Of a stretch of 64,000 nt of DNA, positions 9,184-17,446 are shown piece by piece. How positions within the stretch are numbered: the stretch's first letter is position 1; each line of letters opens with the position of its first letter. The stretch lies in the NCBI GenBank assembly GCA_963812885.1, contig CAWEWZ010000002.1, positions 186,001 through 250,000 of the forward strand, read 5' to 3'. The notes under the pieces were generated by a model. The model was given only the letters and a program-made list of their open reading frames with translations, searched no databases and was not told the origin of the DNA. The position numbers and the translations under genes were made by a program. The stretch comes from Bog-756 sp963812885. Its GTDB lineage: Bacteria; Actinomycetota; Acidimicrobiia; Acidimicrobiales; RAAP-2.

Positions 9184-9807
9184 CTACGCTTCGGGCACCC
9201 GCGGCTGGCGCCACATGCGCCAGATGGGCGGGCTGCCCACCTTGGAGTGGAGCTCCTCGACCACCTCGAAGCCGAACCGGGCGTAGAAGGGGACGTTCCG
9301 CTCCTTGGACGACTCGAGGTAGGCCGGACGGCCGGACTCGTCGATGCGTTCGGTCATCGATTCCATGAGGGCCGAGCCCACACCCTTCCCCTGTCGGGAC
9401 GGCTCCGTCCCCAGGGTGGCCAGGTACCAGTGCGGCTCCTTGGGGCGGAGCCCGTCCACCTCGAAGAGCAGGCGGAGGGCCCGGTGGGTGCGGGTGCTGA
9501 CCAGGAAGGGTGCGGCCGGGAGCAGTTCGACCAGCTCCTTGAGCCCGTTCCGGACGGCGTCGGGCGGGCCCCACAGGGCGGCACCGTCCATCGCCTCGGT
9601 GGTATAGACGTGCCCGTGGGGCAGGTACTGGTGCCGGAGCTGGGAGGTGAAGAAGGCATGCAGTCCGTGCCGGCGTCGGCGGTCCCCGGCGAACATGAAG
9701 TTGGCCACCGGGTCGTCGGCGAAGGCCCGCACCAGCATGGCGGCCAGCGACGGTACGTCGGCGGCCACCGCAGTGCGCACCGCCGGCCGGCCGGGTCCGT
9801 GATCCAC
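9184..9807 (-). CDS. GNAT-family N-acetyltransferase
   Basis: A 207-aa acetyl-CoA-dependent acyltransferase. The fold is shown by VRTAVAADVPSLAAMLVRAF at the start, the acetyl-CoA loop LGTEPSRQGKGVGSALM and the late block AYLESSKERNVPFYARFGFEVV. GTG 9807 was chosen because family similarity begins there; the frame is open much further upstream into the region antisense to or overlapping yqgE. Acceptor substrate unknown. It converges on the LysR gene. Confidence 0.87.
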   Translation of the reverse strand: MDHGPGRPAVRTAVAADVPSLAAMLVRAFADDPVANFMFAGDRRRRHGLHAFFTSQLRHQYLPHGHVYTTEAMDGAALWGPPDAVRNGLKELVELLPAAPFLVSTRTHRALRLLFEVDGLRPKEPHWYLATLGTEPSRQGKGVGSALMESMTERIDESGRPAYLESSKERNVPFYARFGFEVVEELHSKVGSPPIWRMWRQPRVPEA

Positions 9808-9853
9808 GCGCCGATGGTAGCCGTCCGGGTTGGATGCCCGGTGCCGGCTCAAT

Positions 9854-10483
9854 TCATGGCCGGGTCCTCGGGGAAGCCCGAGACGAGGGCCAGCGCGCCC
9901 CCTGGCGGCGCAGGACCCGTCGCCACAGGCTCTCGGGATCGGCGGAGATGGGGTCGGCGGGCCGGGCCGGGACGACGTACCACGAGCCCTCGTCGATCTC
10001 CGCCTCGAGCTGTCCCGAGTCCCAGCCGGCATAGCCGGAGAACACACGGGCGCCGACGAACGACTCGCCGGCCGGGCCCGGGTCCGCGGCCAGGTCCACG
10101 GTTCCCACCGGACGGTCACCGTCGACCAGCACCCGCCACCCCGTGGGGCGGAGCGGCGATCCCTCGTCGGCCACGTGGCGGGAGCTCAGGCGGACCAGCC
10201 CGATCAGGGCGTTGCGGGCCACCGGTCCCCCGGTGAACAGCTCGCCCGGGGCGGTGGCCCACTCCTGCCAGGTGGGCAGGAGCTCCCCCACCGCCACCCC
10301 GCCCGGTCGGTCGAGCACCACCCCGAGGGCGCCGGGGTCGCCGTGGTCGAGGACCAGGACCACCCGGCGCGAGAAGTTGGGGTCGGCCAGGCGGGGCGAG
10401 GCCACCAGCAGATGCCCGGTCAGCAGCTCCGGGGGGACGGCCCCCCCGTAGGGCTCGAAGGCGCTGAACGGGTCGATCGGCAC
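9854..10483 (-). CDS. YqgE/AlgH family protein (DUF179)
   Basis: About 209 aa with the DUF179 signature: LLTGHLLVASPRLADPNFSRRVVLVLDH, then GALGVVLDRPG, LFTGGPVARNALIGLVR and VFSGYAGWDSGQLEAEI. The last motif is the most conserved of the family. Function is not established; AlgH was named for an effect on alginate regulation in Pseudomonas. GTG 10483 directly abuts an AGGAGG, which is too close to act as its ribosome site, so the true start may be a TTG slightly upstream. The gene is divergent from the enoyl-CoA hydratase. Confidence 0.85.
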   Translation of the reverse strand: MPIDPFSAFEPYGGAVPPELLTGHLLVASPRLADPNFSRRVVLVLDHGDPGALGVVLDRPGGVAVGELLPTWQEWATAPGELFTGGPVARNALIGLVRLSSRHVADEGSPLRPTGWRVLVDGDRPVGTVDLAADPGPAGESFVGARVFSGYAGWDSGQLEAEIDEGSWYVVPARPADPISADPESLWRRVLRRQGARWPSSRASPRTRP

Positions 10484-10549
10484 CTCCTGATGATGGCCCA
10501 ACCGGTCGGCCGAGTGGCGCCAACGGCGGTGGTCGGTGAGGCTGGACCC

Positions 10550-11350
10550 ATGGCACTCGTCTCGGTCCGTTCGGTCCACCCCCACGTCCGGCTCATCACC
10601 CTCGACCACCCGGCCCGACTCAACTCGATGTCCTTCGCCCTGGTGACCGACCTCTATGGCGCCCTCGAGGAGGTTGCCGCCGACAACAGCTGCCGGGTGG
10701 CCGTCCTGACCGGGGCCGGACGCGCCTTCTGCTCGGGCCTCGAGCTCGAACACGCCGGCATGCCCCCGGGTACCGAGGACCTCGGTCGCCACCGGATGGG
10801 CATGCGGGCCATGGAGTACATGGGCGGCATCGTCCCGGCCATGCGGTCGATCCCCCAACCCATCGTGGCCGCCATCAAGGGTCCGGCCTACGGCGGCGGC
10901 ATGTGCCTCTCCCTCGGTGCCGACATCCGGCTGGCCGGACGGTCGGCGGTGTTCTGCAACGCCGGCATCAACAACGGGCTGAGTGGAACCGAACTCGGGG
11001 TGAGCTGGCTCCTGCCCCGGGCCGTCGGCACCTCCAACTCGGCCGAGATCCTCCTGACCGGCAAGAAGGTCGATGCCGACGAGGCGCTGCGGATCGGGCT
11101 GGTGTCCCGGGTGGTCGACGACGACCGGGTGGTGGACGAGGCCGTCTCTGTGGCCGAGGGGATGTGCGCCTTCAGCCCCTTCGGACTGAGCCTGACCAAG
11201 GACACCATCTGGGCCTCCCTCGAGGTGGGCAGCCTCCGGGCCGCCGTCGACCTCGAGAACCGGACCCAGTTGCTGGCCGGCCATACCGGCAACCTCACCG
11301 AGGCCTCGGCCGCCTTCCGGGAGAAGCGGCCCGCCGTCTACACCGAGTAG
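10550..11350 (+). CDS. Enoyl-CoA hydratase/isomerase family protein
   Basis: A 266-aa crotonase-fold enzyme acting on acyl-CoA thioesters, usually hydrating 2-enoyl-CoA. It shows LDHPARLNSMSFALVTDL, the oxyanion-hole block GAGRAFCSGLEL and the second oxyanion segment AIKGPAYGGGMCLSLGADIRLA. The Glu pair of classical hydratases is not clearly conserved (NNGLSGTELGVSWLLPRAVG has one), so isomerase or hydrolase activity is possible. The C-terminal REKRPAVY is a family ending. Confidence 0.9.
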   Translation: MALVSVRSVHPHVRLITLDHPARLNSMSFALVTDLYGALEEVAADNSCRVAVLTGAGRAFCSGLELEHAGMPPGTEDLGRHRMGMRAMEYMGGIVPAMRSIPQPIVAAIKGPAYGGGMCLSLGADIRLAGRSAVFCNAGINNGLSGTELGVSWLLPRAVGTSNSAEILLTGKKVDADEALRIGLVSRVVDDDRVVDEAVSVAEGMCAFSPFGLSLTKDTIWASLEVGSLRAAVDLENRTQLLAGHTGNLTEASAAFREKRPAVYTE

Positions 11351-11357
11351 GGGCGTC

Positions 11358-11586
11358 GTGGCCAAATCCCGCCGAGGCCGCCGCCGGCCGGCGCGGCCGG
11401 CGGAAGGCCCGGCCGGCACTCGCGAGCACTGGCGGGCCGACGGCCGGCCCGAAGACCAGGTATGCCAGCCAGGCCGAGGCCAACCGGTCGTCGCTCCAGC
11501 TCCGCCTCGAAGCCGGGGCCGACCTCGATCCCTATCTGTGCCGCATCTGTGGCGGGTGGCACCTGGGCAATGCTCGGGACGAGTAA
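11358..11586 (+). CDS. Small CxxC protein with basic N-terminus, frameshifted
   Basis: About 75 aa. The GTG at 11358, 7 bases after the enoyl-CoA hydratase, opens with MAKSRRGRRRP. The second half, in the next frame, reads RYASQAEANRSSLQLRLEAG and ends DPYLCRICGGWHLGN. Removing one C near 11444-11448 joins DGRP to KTRYASQ and gives one continuous product. The CxxC-GGWHLG ending looks like half of a zinc site and recurs in small actinobacterial proteins, from memory. Function unknown. Its TAA stop lies inside the TetR palindrome. Confidence 0.55.
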
Positions 11587-11612
11587 CTATACCGTCCAGA
11601 CGGTATAGTTAC
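11583..11612. promoter_or_regulatory. Perfect 30-bp palindrome, probable TetR operator
   Basis: Two 14-base arms (GTAACTATACCGTC and its exact complement) flank a 2-base centre. The site ends 4 bases before the TetR start codon and covers the region where a promoter or leader would lie. TetR proteins bind such symmetric operators, and both the arm length and perfect symmetry are exceptional for chance. It also includes the stop codon of the preceding small gene. Autorepression of the TetR-MFS operon is the natural reading. Confidence 0.8.
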
Positions 11613-11616
11613 GAGA

Positions 11617-12204
11617 ATGAAGCAGGCCGCCGCCGTCGCCCACCATCCCCCCACCCGGGGTGAGGACACCAAGCGTCGCATCATCGACGCCGCCGAGGAG
11701 GTGGTCCTCCGCGACGGCGTGGCCCGGTTGACCCTCGATGCCGCCGCCGCCGAGGCCGGACTCAGCAAGGGCGGCGTGCTCTATCACTTCCCCACCCGCG
11801 ACGCCCTGGTGGCCGGCATGGTCGGCAAGATCATCGAGGAATTCGACCGGGACATCGAAGGCCGCATGGAGAACGGCGAGAGCCCGGGCCGATTCTGCCG
11901 GGCGTACATCCGGGCCACCATGGCCCCGAGCGCCACCGGGCCCGACCGCGAGGACCGGCTGGGGGCGGCAGTCATTGCCGCGGCGGCAGCCGAGCCCGCC
12001 TTGCTCGAGCCGCTGCAGGTGGCAGCCGACCGTTGGCAGGCGCGCCTCGAGGAGGACGGGCTCGACCCGACCGTGGCCACCGTGGTGCGCCTGGCCTGTG
12101 ACGGCCTATGGCTGTGCGATCTGTTCGGTCTGGCTCCGCCCTCGGCCGCCCTCCGGGCCGGCGTCGAGGTCGCCCTCGACCGGCTGGCATCGAGCGGGTC
12201 ATGA
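11617..12204 (+). CDS. TetR-family transcriptional regulator
   Basis: A 195-aa repressor. The helix-turn-helix is TKRRIIDAAEEVVLRDG followed by LTLDAAAAEAGLSKGGVLYHF, the standard TetR pattern; the rest is a ligand-binding helical domain. ATG 11617 follows the perfect palindrome with only 4 bases between, so mRNA of this gene must have a very short leader or the site also acts in the leader. The stop overlaps the ATG of the MFS transporter (ATGA), which marks the exporter as its likely regulated partner and perhaps substrate. Confidence 0.92.
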   Translation: MKQAAAVAHHPPTRGEDTKRRIIDAAEEVVLRDGVARLTLDAAAAEAGLSKGGVLYHFPTRDALVAGMVGKIIEEFDRDIEGRMENGESPGRFCRAYIRATMAPSATGPDREDRLGAAVIAAAAAEPALLEPLQVAADRWQARLEEDGLDPTVATVVRLACDGLWLCDLFGLAPPSAALRAGVEVALDRLASSGS

Positions 12205-13523
12205 GCGCCTCCGGACCGCACCCGGCCGTCAGTGGTCCCGACCAGTCCCAGCGGCTGATCCGCACCCTGACCGTCACCGTCTTCCTCCAGTGGATGGGGG
12301 CCACCGCCCTCGTCCCCATGCTGCCCGTCTACATCCGCCACCTGGGCGGCTCCGACGCGTTGGCCGGCGTGGTCATGGCCTCGTTCTTCGCCGCCGGTGT
12401 GGTCTCCCAGTACCCGATCGGGCGGTTGGCCGACCGGGTGGGCCGGCGCCCGGTGCTCGTGGCCGGCCTGGTCACCTACGGGGTGGCCAGCATCTCGTTC
12501 CTCCTCCCCATCACCGCCTCCATGGCCATCGTCCTCCGGGCCATGCAGGGTCTCGGCGCCGGCGCCGCCACCGTGGCGTCCCTGGCCATGATCGCCAGCT
12601 CGGTGGCCGTCGAGCGGCGGGGCCGGGCCTTCGCCGCCATCTACGGTGGCGAACTGGCCGGCATGGCCGTCGGCCCCCTGGTGGGGAGCATCGTGGGCAT
12701 CCACTACATGTGGGCGATGTTCCTGGCCTCAGCCCTGGCTTCGTTCGGCGCCTGCATCCCCGCCCTCCGCATCCACGAACCGGGAGGTGATGCCGAACGG
12801 CGGGCGGCCAGGACACGATCCGACGGCACGATGACACCACTGCGCCGCGTGCGGATCAGCAGGCCGATGGTCGGCGCGTTGATCTGCGGAGCAACCTTGG
12901 GACTGAGCAGCGGCGTCTACGACATCTGTTGGACGCTGCTCCTCTTGGCCCGTGGTGCCTCGGGACTCGAGATCGGGATCTCGTGGACGTTGTTCGCAGT
13001 TCCGTTCGTGCTGGTGGCCAAACCCAGCGGGTGGCTGGCCGACCACATGGACCGTCGGGCGCTGGTGCTGGCCGGCATCGGTGCCTCCACCGTCCTGTGC
13101 GCCTCGTACCCGTTCATCCACAACGTGCCCGCCCTGGTCCTCCTCGGCGCGCTGGAGGCCATCGGGTTCGCGGCGGCCATGCCTGCTGTCCAGTCGCTGC
13201 TCACCGAGGGGTCGGCTCCCTCCGAGGTGGGACGGATCCAGGGCATGTTCGCCACCAGCCAGACCGCGTGCACCGCCGTCGCCGCCGCCGCCGCCGGAGC
13301 GGCCTTCGCCATCGCCTCGTGGTTGCCCTTCGTCACCGTGGCCTCGATCGTGTTCGTGGCGCTGATGGTGGTGGCGGCCATCTGGAGGACGGTGCCCGGT
13401 CGTGTCCACCGGTCCACCGTGGCCGGCCCGGTCGATCACGTCGGCGCCGGCGCCGGCGCGGCCCCGATCGTGGCTCAGGTACTGGGCGCGGAGCCGGTCG
13501 GGGTCAGCGGCGAGGTGCAGTAG
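12201..13523 (+). CDS. MFS transporter, drug-efflux type
   Basis: A 440-aa polytopic transporter of the major facilitator superfamily. About 12 hydrophobic segments are visible, with the loop 2-3 signature GRLADRVGRRPVL and a weaker repeat in the second half (GWLADHMDRRALVLAG). It should export a small molecule by proton antiport. It is translationally coupled to the TetR gene by an ATGA overlap. The last 49 bases overlap, tail to tail, the 3' end of mscL on the other strand. Confidence 0.9.
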   Translation: MSASGPHPAVSGPDQSQRLIRTLTVTVFLQWMGATALVPMLPVYIRHLGGSDALAGVVMASFFAAGVVSQYPIGRLADRVGRRPVLVAGLVTYGVASISFLLPITASMAIVLRAMQGLGAGAATVASLAMIASSVAVERRGRAFAAIYGGELAGMAVGPLVGSIVGIHYMWAMFLASALASFGACIPALRIHEPGGDAERRAARTRSDGTMTPLRRVRISRPMVGALICGATLGLSSGVYDICWTLLLLARGASGLEIGISWTLFAVPFVLVAKPSGWLADHMDRRALVLAGIGASTVLCASYPFIHNVPALVLLGALEAIGFAAAMPAVQSLLTEGSAPSEVGRIQGMFATSQTACTAVAAAAAGAAFAIASWLPFVTVASIVFVALMVVAAIWRTVPGRVHRSTVAGPVDHVGAGAGAAPIVAQVLGAEPVGVSGEVQ

Positions 13524-13897
13524 GCGCAGCGGCTGGCCGCGGCGGGAACCTTGCTCAGGCATTCGGTGCACTCGCGGACCGGCTCCTCCTTGGCGCTGAC
13601 GCCCAGCCGGTCCATCAGCGAGTTCACCGGTTTGACCACCAGGAAGAAGATCACCGTGGCGATGAGCACGAACGAGAGCAGCGCGTTGAGGAAGCTCCCG
13701 TAGGCGAACTGTGAGCCGTTGACGGTGAAGGTGAGATTGTCGAAGTTCTGCTTGCCGAAGATCGCCGCCACCAAGGGGGTGATCAGATCCTTCACGAATG
13801 CATTCACCAGGGCGGTGAATGCGACCCCGACGACCACGGCCACGGCCAGGTCGATCAGGTTGCCACGTAGGAGAAAATCTTTGAAGTCCTTCAACAC
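13475..13897 (-). CDS. mscL: Large-conductance mechanosensitive channel with C-terminal zinc ribbon
   Basis: A 140-aa channel that opens under membrane tension and releases solutes on osmotic downshock. FKDFLLRGNLIDLAVAVVVG is the N-terminal amphipathic helix plus first membrane helix; FLNALLSFVLIATVIFFLVV is the second. The usual cytoplasmic helix bundle is followed by CTEC and CAYC about ten residues apart, a zinc-ribbon-like tail not found in Escherichia coli MscL. The start at ATG 13897 has GGAGGAGCTC just upstream. The gene's end overlaps the MFS gene on the other strand by 49 bases. Confidence 0.93.
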   Translation of the reverse strand: MLKDFKDFLLRGNLIDLAVAVVVGVAFTALVNAFVKDLITPLVAAIFGKQNFDNLTFTVNGSQFAYGSFLNALLSFVLIATVIFFLVVKPVNSLMDRLGVSAKEEPVRECTECLSKVPAAASRCAYCTSPLTPTGSAPST

Positions 13898-13996
13898 GGG
13901 AGCTCCTCCTTCGGATCGCCGGCACTCGACAACCGTCGGATCGGACCTTACCGGTGGACGATGATCGGCGCCGTGAGCAGCAGACCGCTCAGGTGG

Positions 13997-14482
13997 TCAG
14001 GGGAGGCCGGCGTGGACCGACGCCGTCCACCGGCCGGTCGCCGGAACCTGGCACACCAGGGAGGCGGCACGCAGCAACCAGTCGATGACCTCGCCGTTGT
14101 CGGACCCGGCCGGCACCTGCGCCACCAGGCCCCGCCGGGGGTGGTCCTGGGTGACCCGCCACCCGTCGGGCAGGGCGCAGCCGAGGTCGCGGAGCCGCCA
14201 GGCCACCCGCGGCCCGGAGGCGTGCTGCAGCCCGACCGTCGTAGGTTTGACCGTGCCGTTGGCGGCCCGCTTGCCCGGCATCCAGGTGATGGTGGGGACG
14301 TGATGGGTCGAGCCGCCGAGGAAGGCGAACGGCCCCGGCGGCGGGGGTTCGTGCTCCTCCTCGATGACCGGCTGGACATTGATCCAGCCGGTGCCCTTGG
14401 CCACCACCTCGGCCATCCGGGCCAGGAGCTCGGCGTCGTCGTGGTCCACGAACTCGACCTCGACGGGTCGGCTCCGGGTCAT
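13997..14482 (-). CDS. Hypothetical protein, 161 aa
   Basis: I do not recognise this family. It is a soluble protein with acidic N-terminal half and a Pro-rich stretch around residue 50 (EPPPPGPFAFLGG), no membrane segment and no signal peptide. Its ATG at 14482 overlaps the TGA of the luciferase-like gene, so it is translated with it. Codon use matches the neighbours, so it is probably a real gene rather than an open frame by chance. Confidence 0.7.
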   Translation of the reverse strand: MTRSRPVEVEFVDHDDAELLARMAEVVAKGTGWINVQPVIEEEHEPPPPGPFAFLGGSTHHVPTITWMPGKRAANGTVKPTTVGLQHASGPRVAWRLRDLGCALPDGWRVTQDHPRRGLVAQVPAGSDNGEVIDWLLRAASLVCQVPATGRWTASVHAGLP

Positions 14483-15369
14483 GTCTGGAGGTCGAGCACG
14501 CCGTCGGCCAGGGCCGCGAGCTCGCTCCGCCACGACTCCGGGCTCTCGATGGGCCGGACCACGAACTTGGAGAAGCCCACCTCGAGGAAGCGCTCGAGCA
14601 ACGCCCGCAGCCCGTCGATGCCCACGGGTACGACCTCGGCCGGATCGACACCGCGGCGGGTGGAGGTGACGGCCCGGATCACCCGAGGAGACAGAGGACC
14701 TCTGGCATAGGCGATCGAAACCCCGAAGTGCTCGCGGGAGATCGTGCGACCGGCCTCGCCGGCGGCCTCGTCGATGACCACCCTGGCCGCGGCCACCTCC
14801 TCCGGGGTGCACGACGAGGGAAGCCAGCCGTCGGCGAACCGCCCGCAGCGGCGGAGCGCGGCCGGCACCATTCCCCCCGTCCAGAACTCCAGCGGCTGCT
14901 GGACGGGGAGCGGGGACACGGTCACCTCGTCGAAGTCGGCGGCCTCGCCGTGATGGGACACCGACTCCCCGGCCCACAGTCTGCGGAGGACCGGCAGCAT
15001 CTCGTCCATGAGGACGCCCTTGTCGCCGCCGGCCACGCCGGTGGCGGCCGACTCGGGACGGCGGGGCAGCCCGGGCACGAAGGTGACCAGCAGCCGGCCA
15101 CCGGACAGTCGGTCGAGGCCGGCCAGCTCCTTGGCCACCCGCACCAGGTTCCGCCCGGGCAGGAGGATGGTCGTCCCCAACTTGAGGTGGGGGTTGTGGG
15201 CGGCGGCGAAGGCCAGGCCGACGAGTGGATCCAGCGCCGGCGCGGTGAGGATCTCGGGTAACCAGATCGAATCGAAGCCCAACTCGTCGATGTCGTCGAC
15301 CAGGCCGCCGAACTCGGCGGCGTCGGCCACGGGGGTGAGGCCCATCCCCACGCCGATGCGCACCTTCAC
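14479..15369 (-). CDS. LLM-class F420-dependent oxidoreductase
   Basis: A 296-aa luciferase-like monooxygenase-fold enzyme expected to bind coenzyme F420. The start VRIGVGMGLTP, the segment LGFDSIWLPEIL, LKLGTTILLPGRNLVRVAKELAGLDRLSGGR and the late GRFADGWLPS are family blocks. Such enzymes move hydride to or from alcohols, aldehydes or tetrahydromethanopterin-like substrates; the substrate here cannot be told. GTG 15369 was chosen from where similarity begins. It lies 37 bases after the nitroreductase gene and overlaps the following hypothetical gene. Confidence 0.87.
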   Translation of the reverse strand: MKVRIGVGMGLTPVADAAEFGGLVDDIDELGFDSIWLPEILTAPALDPLVGLAFAAAHNPHLKLGTTILLPGRNLVRVAKELAGLDRLSGGRLLVTFVPGLPRRPESAATGVAGGDKGVLMDEMLPVLRRLWAGESVSHHGEAADFDEVTVSPLPVQQPLEFWTGGMVPAALRRCGRFADGWLPSSCTPEEVAAARVVIDEAAGEAGRTISREHFGVSIAYARGPLSPRVIRAVTSTRRGVDPAEVVPVGIDGLRALLERFLEVGFSKFVVRPIESPESWRSELAALADGVLDLQT

Positions 15370-15406
15370 CGGGCACCCCCGGGGTCGGACCGGGCCGGAG
15401 CGGGCC

Positions 15407-16099
15407 TCACTGCGGCCCCAAGGGGAGTCCGTCGAACCGGTCGACGGTGGCGAATGTCTCGACCGGGTTCCTGCGCAGTCTGGTTGGTTGGTGCACCGGC
15501 CGCCCCAGGGCCAGGACGCCGGCCACGATCGCCGACTCGGGGACTCCGAGGAGGTCACGAACCGTGCCCTCCTCCCGCACCACCATGGTGGTCATCACCC
15601 CGGCGAGACCTTCGTGGCGGGCGGCCAGGAGGATGCTCCAGGCGAACGGGTAGATCGATGCGCCTCCCACCAGGGTGTAGTGGCCGCTGTCGCGATCGAC
15701 GGTGGCCAGATTGGCGAGGTCGGCCACCAGCACCAACATGACCGGGACCTGGTCGAAGTGCTCGGCAAAGCCACCCGGTCCCCCGGCGGCAGCCTCGGCG
15801 ATGGCCGGGGCCTCGGCCAGCGCCTGTTGTTCCCGCTCGAGGTCGGTGACCGCCGCCCACGGGGTCAGGCCCGCCCCCACCTGGGCCAGGTACTGGTACC
15901 ACCCGGGAAGGTAGGCGTCGCGCAGGGCCCGGCGAATACCGGCGTCCTTGACCACGATCACCCGCCAGGCCTGGCGGTTCCCGCCGTTGGGTGCGAAGCG
16001 GGCGGTGTCCAGCAACCGGTAGACGGTGTCGTCGGCCACCTCGGTGCTGACGAAATCCCGAACGGCTCCGGTGGTGCGGAGTGCTTCGATGAGTTCCAC
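15407..16099 (-). CDS. Nitroreductase family protein
   Basis: A 230-aa FMN-dependent oxidoreductase. The N-terminal AVRDFVSTEVADDTVYRLLDTARFAPNGGNRQAWR is the FMN-binding pattern of the family (R-x-F, then APNGGNRQ), and the C-terminal GRPVHQPTRLRR is the family ending. It may reduce nitro or quinone compounds or act as a dehalogenase-like enzyme. GTG 16099 gives the normal length. It heads a three-gene operon with the LLM oxidoreductase. Confidence 0.87.
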   Translation of the reverse strand: MELIEALRTTGAVRDFVSTEVADDTVYRLLDTARFAPNGGNRQAWRVIVVKDAGIRRALRDAYLPGWYQYLAQVGAGLTPWAAVTDLEREQQALAEAPAIAEAAAGGPGGFAEHFDQVPVMLVLVADLANLATVDRDSGHYTLVGGASIYPFAWSILLAARHEGLAGVMTTMVVREEGTVRDLLGVPESAIVAGVLALGRPVHQPTRLRRNPVETFATVDRFDGLPLGPQ

Positions 16100-16160
16100 G
16101 ACCCCGACGGTAGTGGCGGAACGGTGGCCCCGTACCAGCCGACCGGTACCTTCAGCCGCG

Positions 16161-16421
16161 GTGAAGCGAACTCGAGGCCTCGGTCCGATCCTGACCGCGC
16201 TGGTGCTGGCCGTCAGCGGCTGCCGCTCGCCCCTGCCTCCGTCGGCGGCACCATCCGTGGCGTCGGGCGCCAGCCTGGATGACAACCGGGAGCTCGGCAT
16301 TGTCACCGCCGACCCCCCGGTGGTCGAGGGGGTGGCCAGGACGCTGGCCTCCGACCTCGGCACCGCGTCCGCCGGTTCGGTCAGAGCACCGCGAGGATGG
16401 CATCGGCGGCGCTCACGCTGA
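16161..16421 (+). CDS. Possible small lipoprotein
   Basis: A GTG-started 86-aa frame whose N-terminus is KRTRGLGPILTALVLAVSGC, a positive start, hydrophobic core and lipobox Cys. The remainder is short and low in structure and the frame runs 41 bases into the 3' end of the peroxiredoxin gene on the other strand. It may be a truncated or degenerate lipoprotein. The signal peptide is the only support. Confidence 0.35.
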   Translation: MKRTRGLGPILTALVLAVSGCRSPLPPSAAPSVASGASLDDNRELGIVTADPPVVEGVARTLASDLGTASAGSVRAPRGWHRRRSR

Positions 16422-16863
16422 GGCCGGGGCCGGGCTCCACGTTGAGCGCGGTCACCACGCCGTCCTCGACGACCATGGCGTACCGCTGCGACCGGGTACC
16501 CAGTCCGAACCCGCTTCCATCCATCTCCAGCCCGACGGCCTGGGTGAACTCGCCGTTCCCGTCGGCCAGCATGACCACCCGATCGCCGACCTTTTGATCC
16601 TTGCCCCAGGCGTCCATGACGAAGGGGTCGTTGACCGAGAGACAGGCCACGGTGTCGACCCCTTTGGCCTTGAGCTCGTCATACCGGATGAGGTAGCTCG
16701 GGAGGTGGTAGTCCGAACAGGTGGGTGTGAAGGCGCCGGGCACGGCGAACAGCACCACTTTGCCGGTGCCGAGGGCCTCGCCCGACTGCACGGGGACCGG
16801 CCCGTCGGGGCCGGGCTTCATCAATTTGGTATCGGGAATCCTGTCGCCGACGGCGATGGTCAT
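16381..16863 (-). CDS. Peroxiredoxin (Prx5-like, AhpC/TSA fold)
   Basis: A 160-aa thiol peroxidase that reduces peroxides. The peroxidatic Cys is in VPGAFTPTCSDYHLPSY, the Prx5 signature, and the Arg partner lies in LGTRSQRYAMVV. Normal length for the group. ATG 16863 is preceded by GGAGAAC at a good distance, and the longer upstream open frame is not needed. A resolving Cys is not obvious apart from VACLSVND, so a one-Cys mechanism with an external thiol is possible. Confidence 0.92.
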   Translation of the reverse strand: MTIAVGDRIPDTKLMKPGPDGPVPVQSGEALGTGKVVLFAVPGAFTPTCSDYHLPSYLIRYDELKAKGVDTVACLSVNDPFVMDAWGKDQKVGDRVVMLADGNGEFTQAVGLEMDGSGFGLGTRSQRYAMVVEDGVVTALNVEPGPGLSVSAADAILAVL

Positions 16864-16958
16864 GGTCGTTCTCCTCGTTGATCGCTCAGCACACACCGGA
16901 CGGGGACAACCCACCCGGCCCGGTGGGGCCAGCATAGGGATCGGGGATCCCGGTCACC

Positions 16959-17437
16959 TCATCGCGGTGTGCCCCCATCCCCGGGGTCGACTCCGCTCAG
17001 GGCCTCGGTGCCGGCCACCACGCCGGTCAACCACGACGGCATCCGGGCCGGCCTCCCTCCGGCACCGACGGCGCCGTGCACGGTCACCGCCGTGGCGCGG
17101 GTCTGACCTTCGACCTCGAGCAGATAGCCGACTTGGAAGGTGGTGCGGGTCAGGTCGGCAGCGGCCACATAGACGTCCACGACGTCGTCGAAGTACAGCG
17201 GCCGGCGGTAGCGCACGAACAGCTCGAGGACGGCGAACTCGACGCCCGTCTCCCTCACCTCGCGTATAGGGATGGCCGGCATGGCGCAGGAGCGCGGCTC
17301 TGGCCTCCTCGAGGTACGGGACGACAGGCACCGTGATGGATCACCCCCATGGCATCGGTCTCGGCGAAGCGGGTGCGGATCCGGTGCACGAACCCGTAGT
17401 CTTCGGGGTCGGTCGACGGGTTCAGCGAGAGGCGCAC
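16959..17437 (-). CDS. Acyl-CoA thioesterase (hot-dog fold, YbgC/4HBT type), two frame breaks
   Basis: Hydrolyses acyl-CoA. The start RIRTRFAETDAMGVIHHGA carries the 4HBT Asp and the GVIHHGxY-like motif; PYLEEARAALLRHAGHPY and then REVRETGVEFAVLELFVRYRRPLYFDD complete the fold. The three pieces lie in three frames. Deleting one T just after HHGA and one A after GHPY, about 60 bases apart (roughly 17270-17340), restores a continuous protein of about 158 aa. Sequencing error is more likely than decay because all conserved residues survive. It follows the DUF7064-like and VOC genes on the same strand. Confidence 0.8.
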
Positions 17438-17446
17438 GCCACGACG

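Noticed and set aside
9854..11419. Minus-strand 521-codon frame
   Set aside because: Only its last 209 codons are real (YqgE); the rest is antisense to the enoyl-CoA hydratase.
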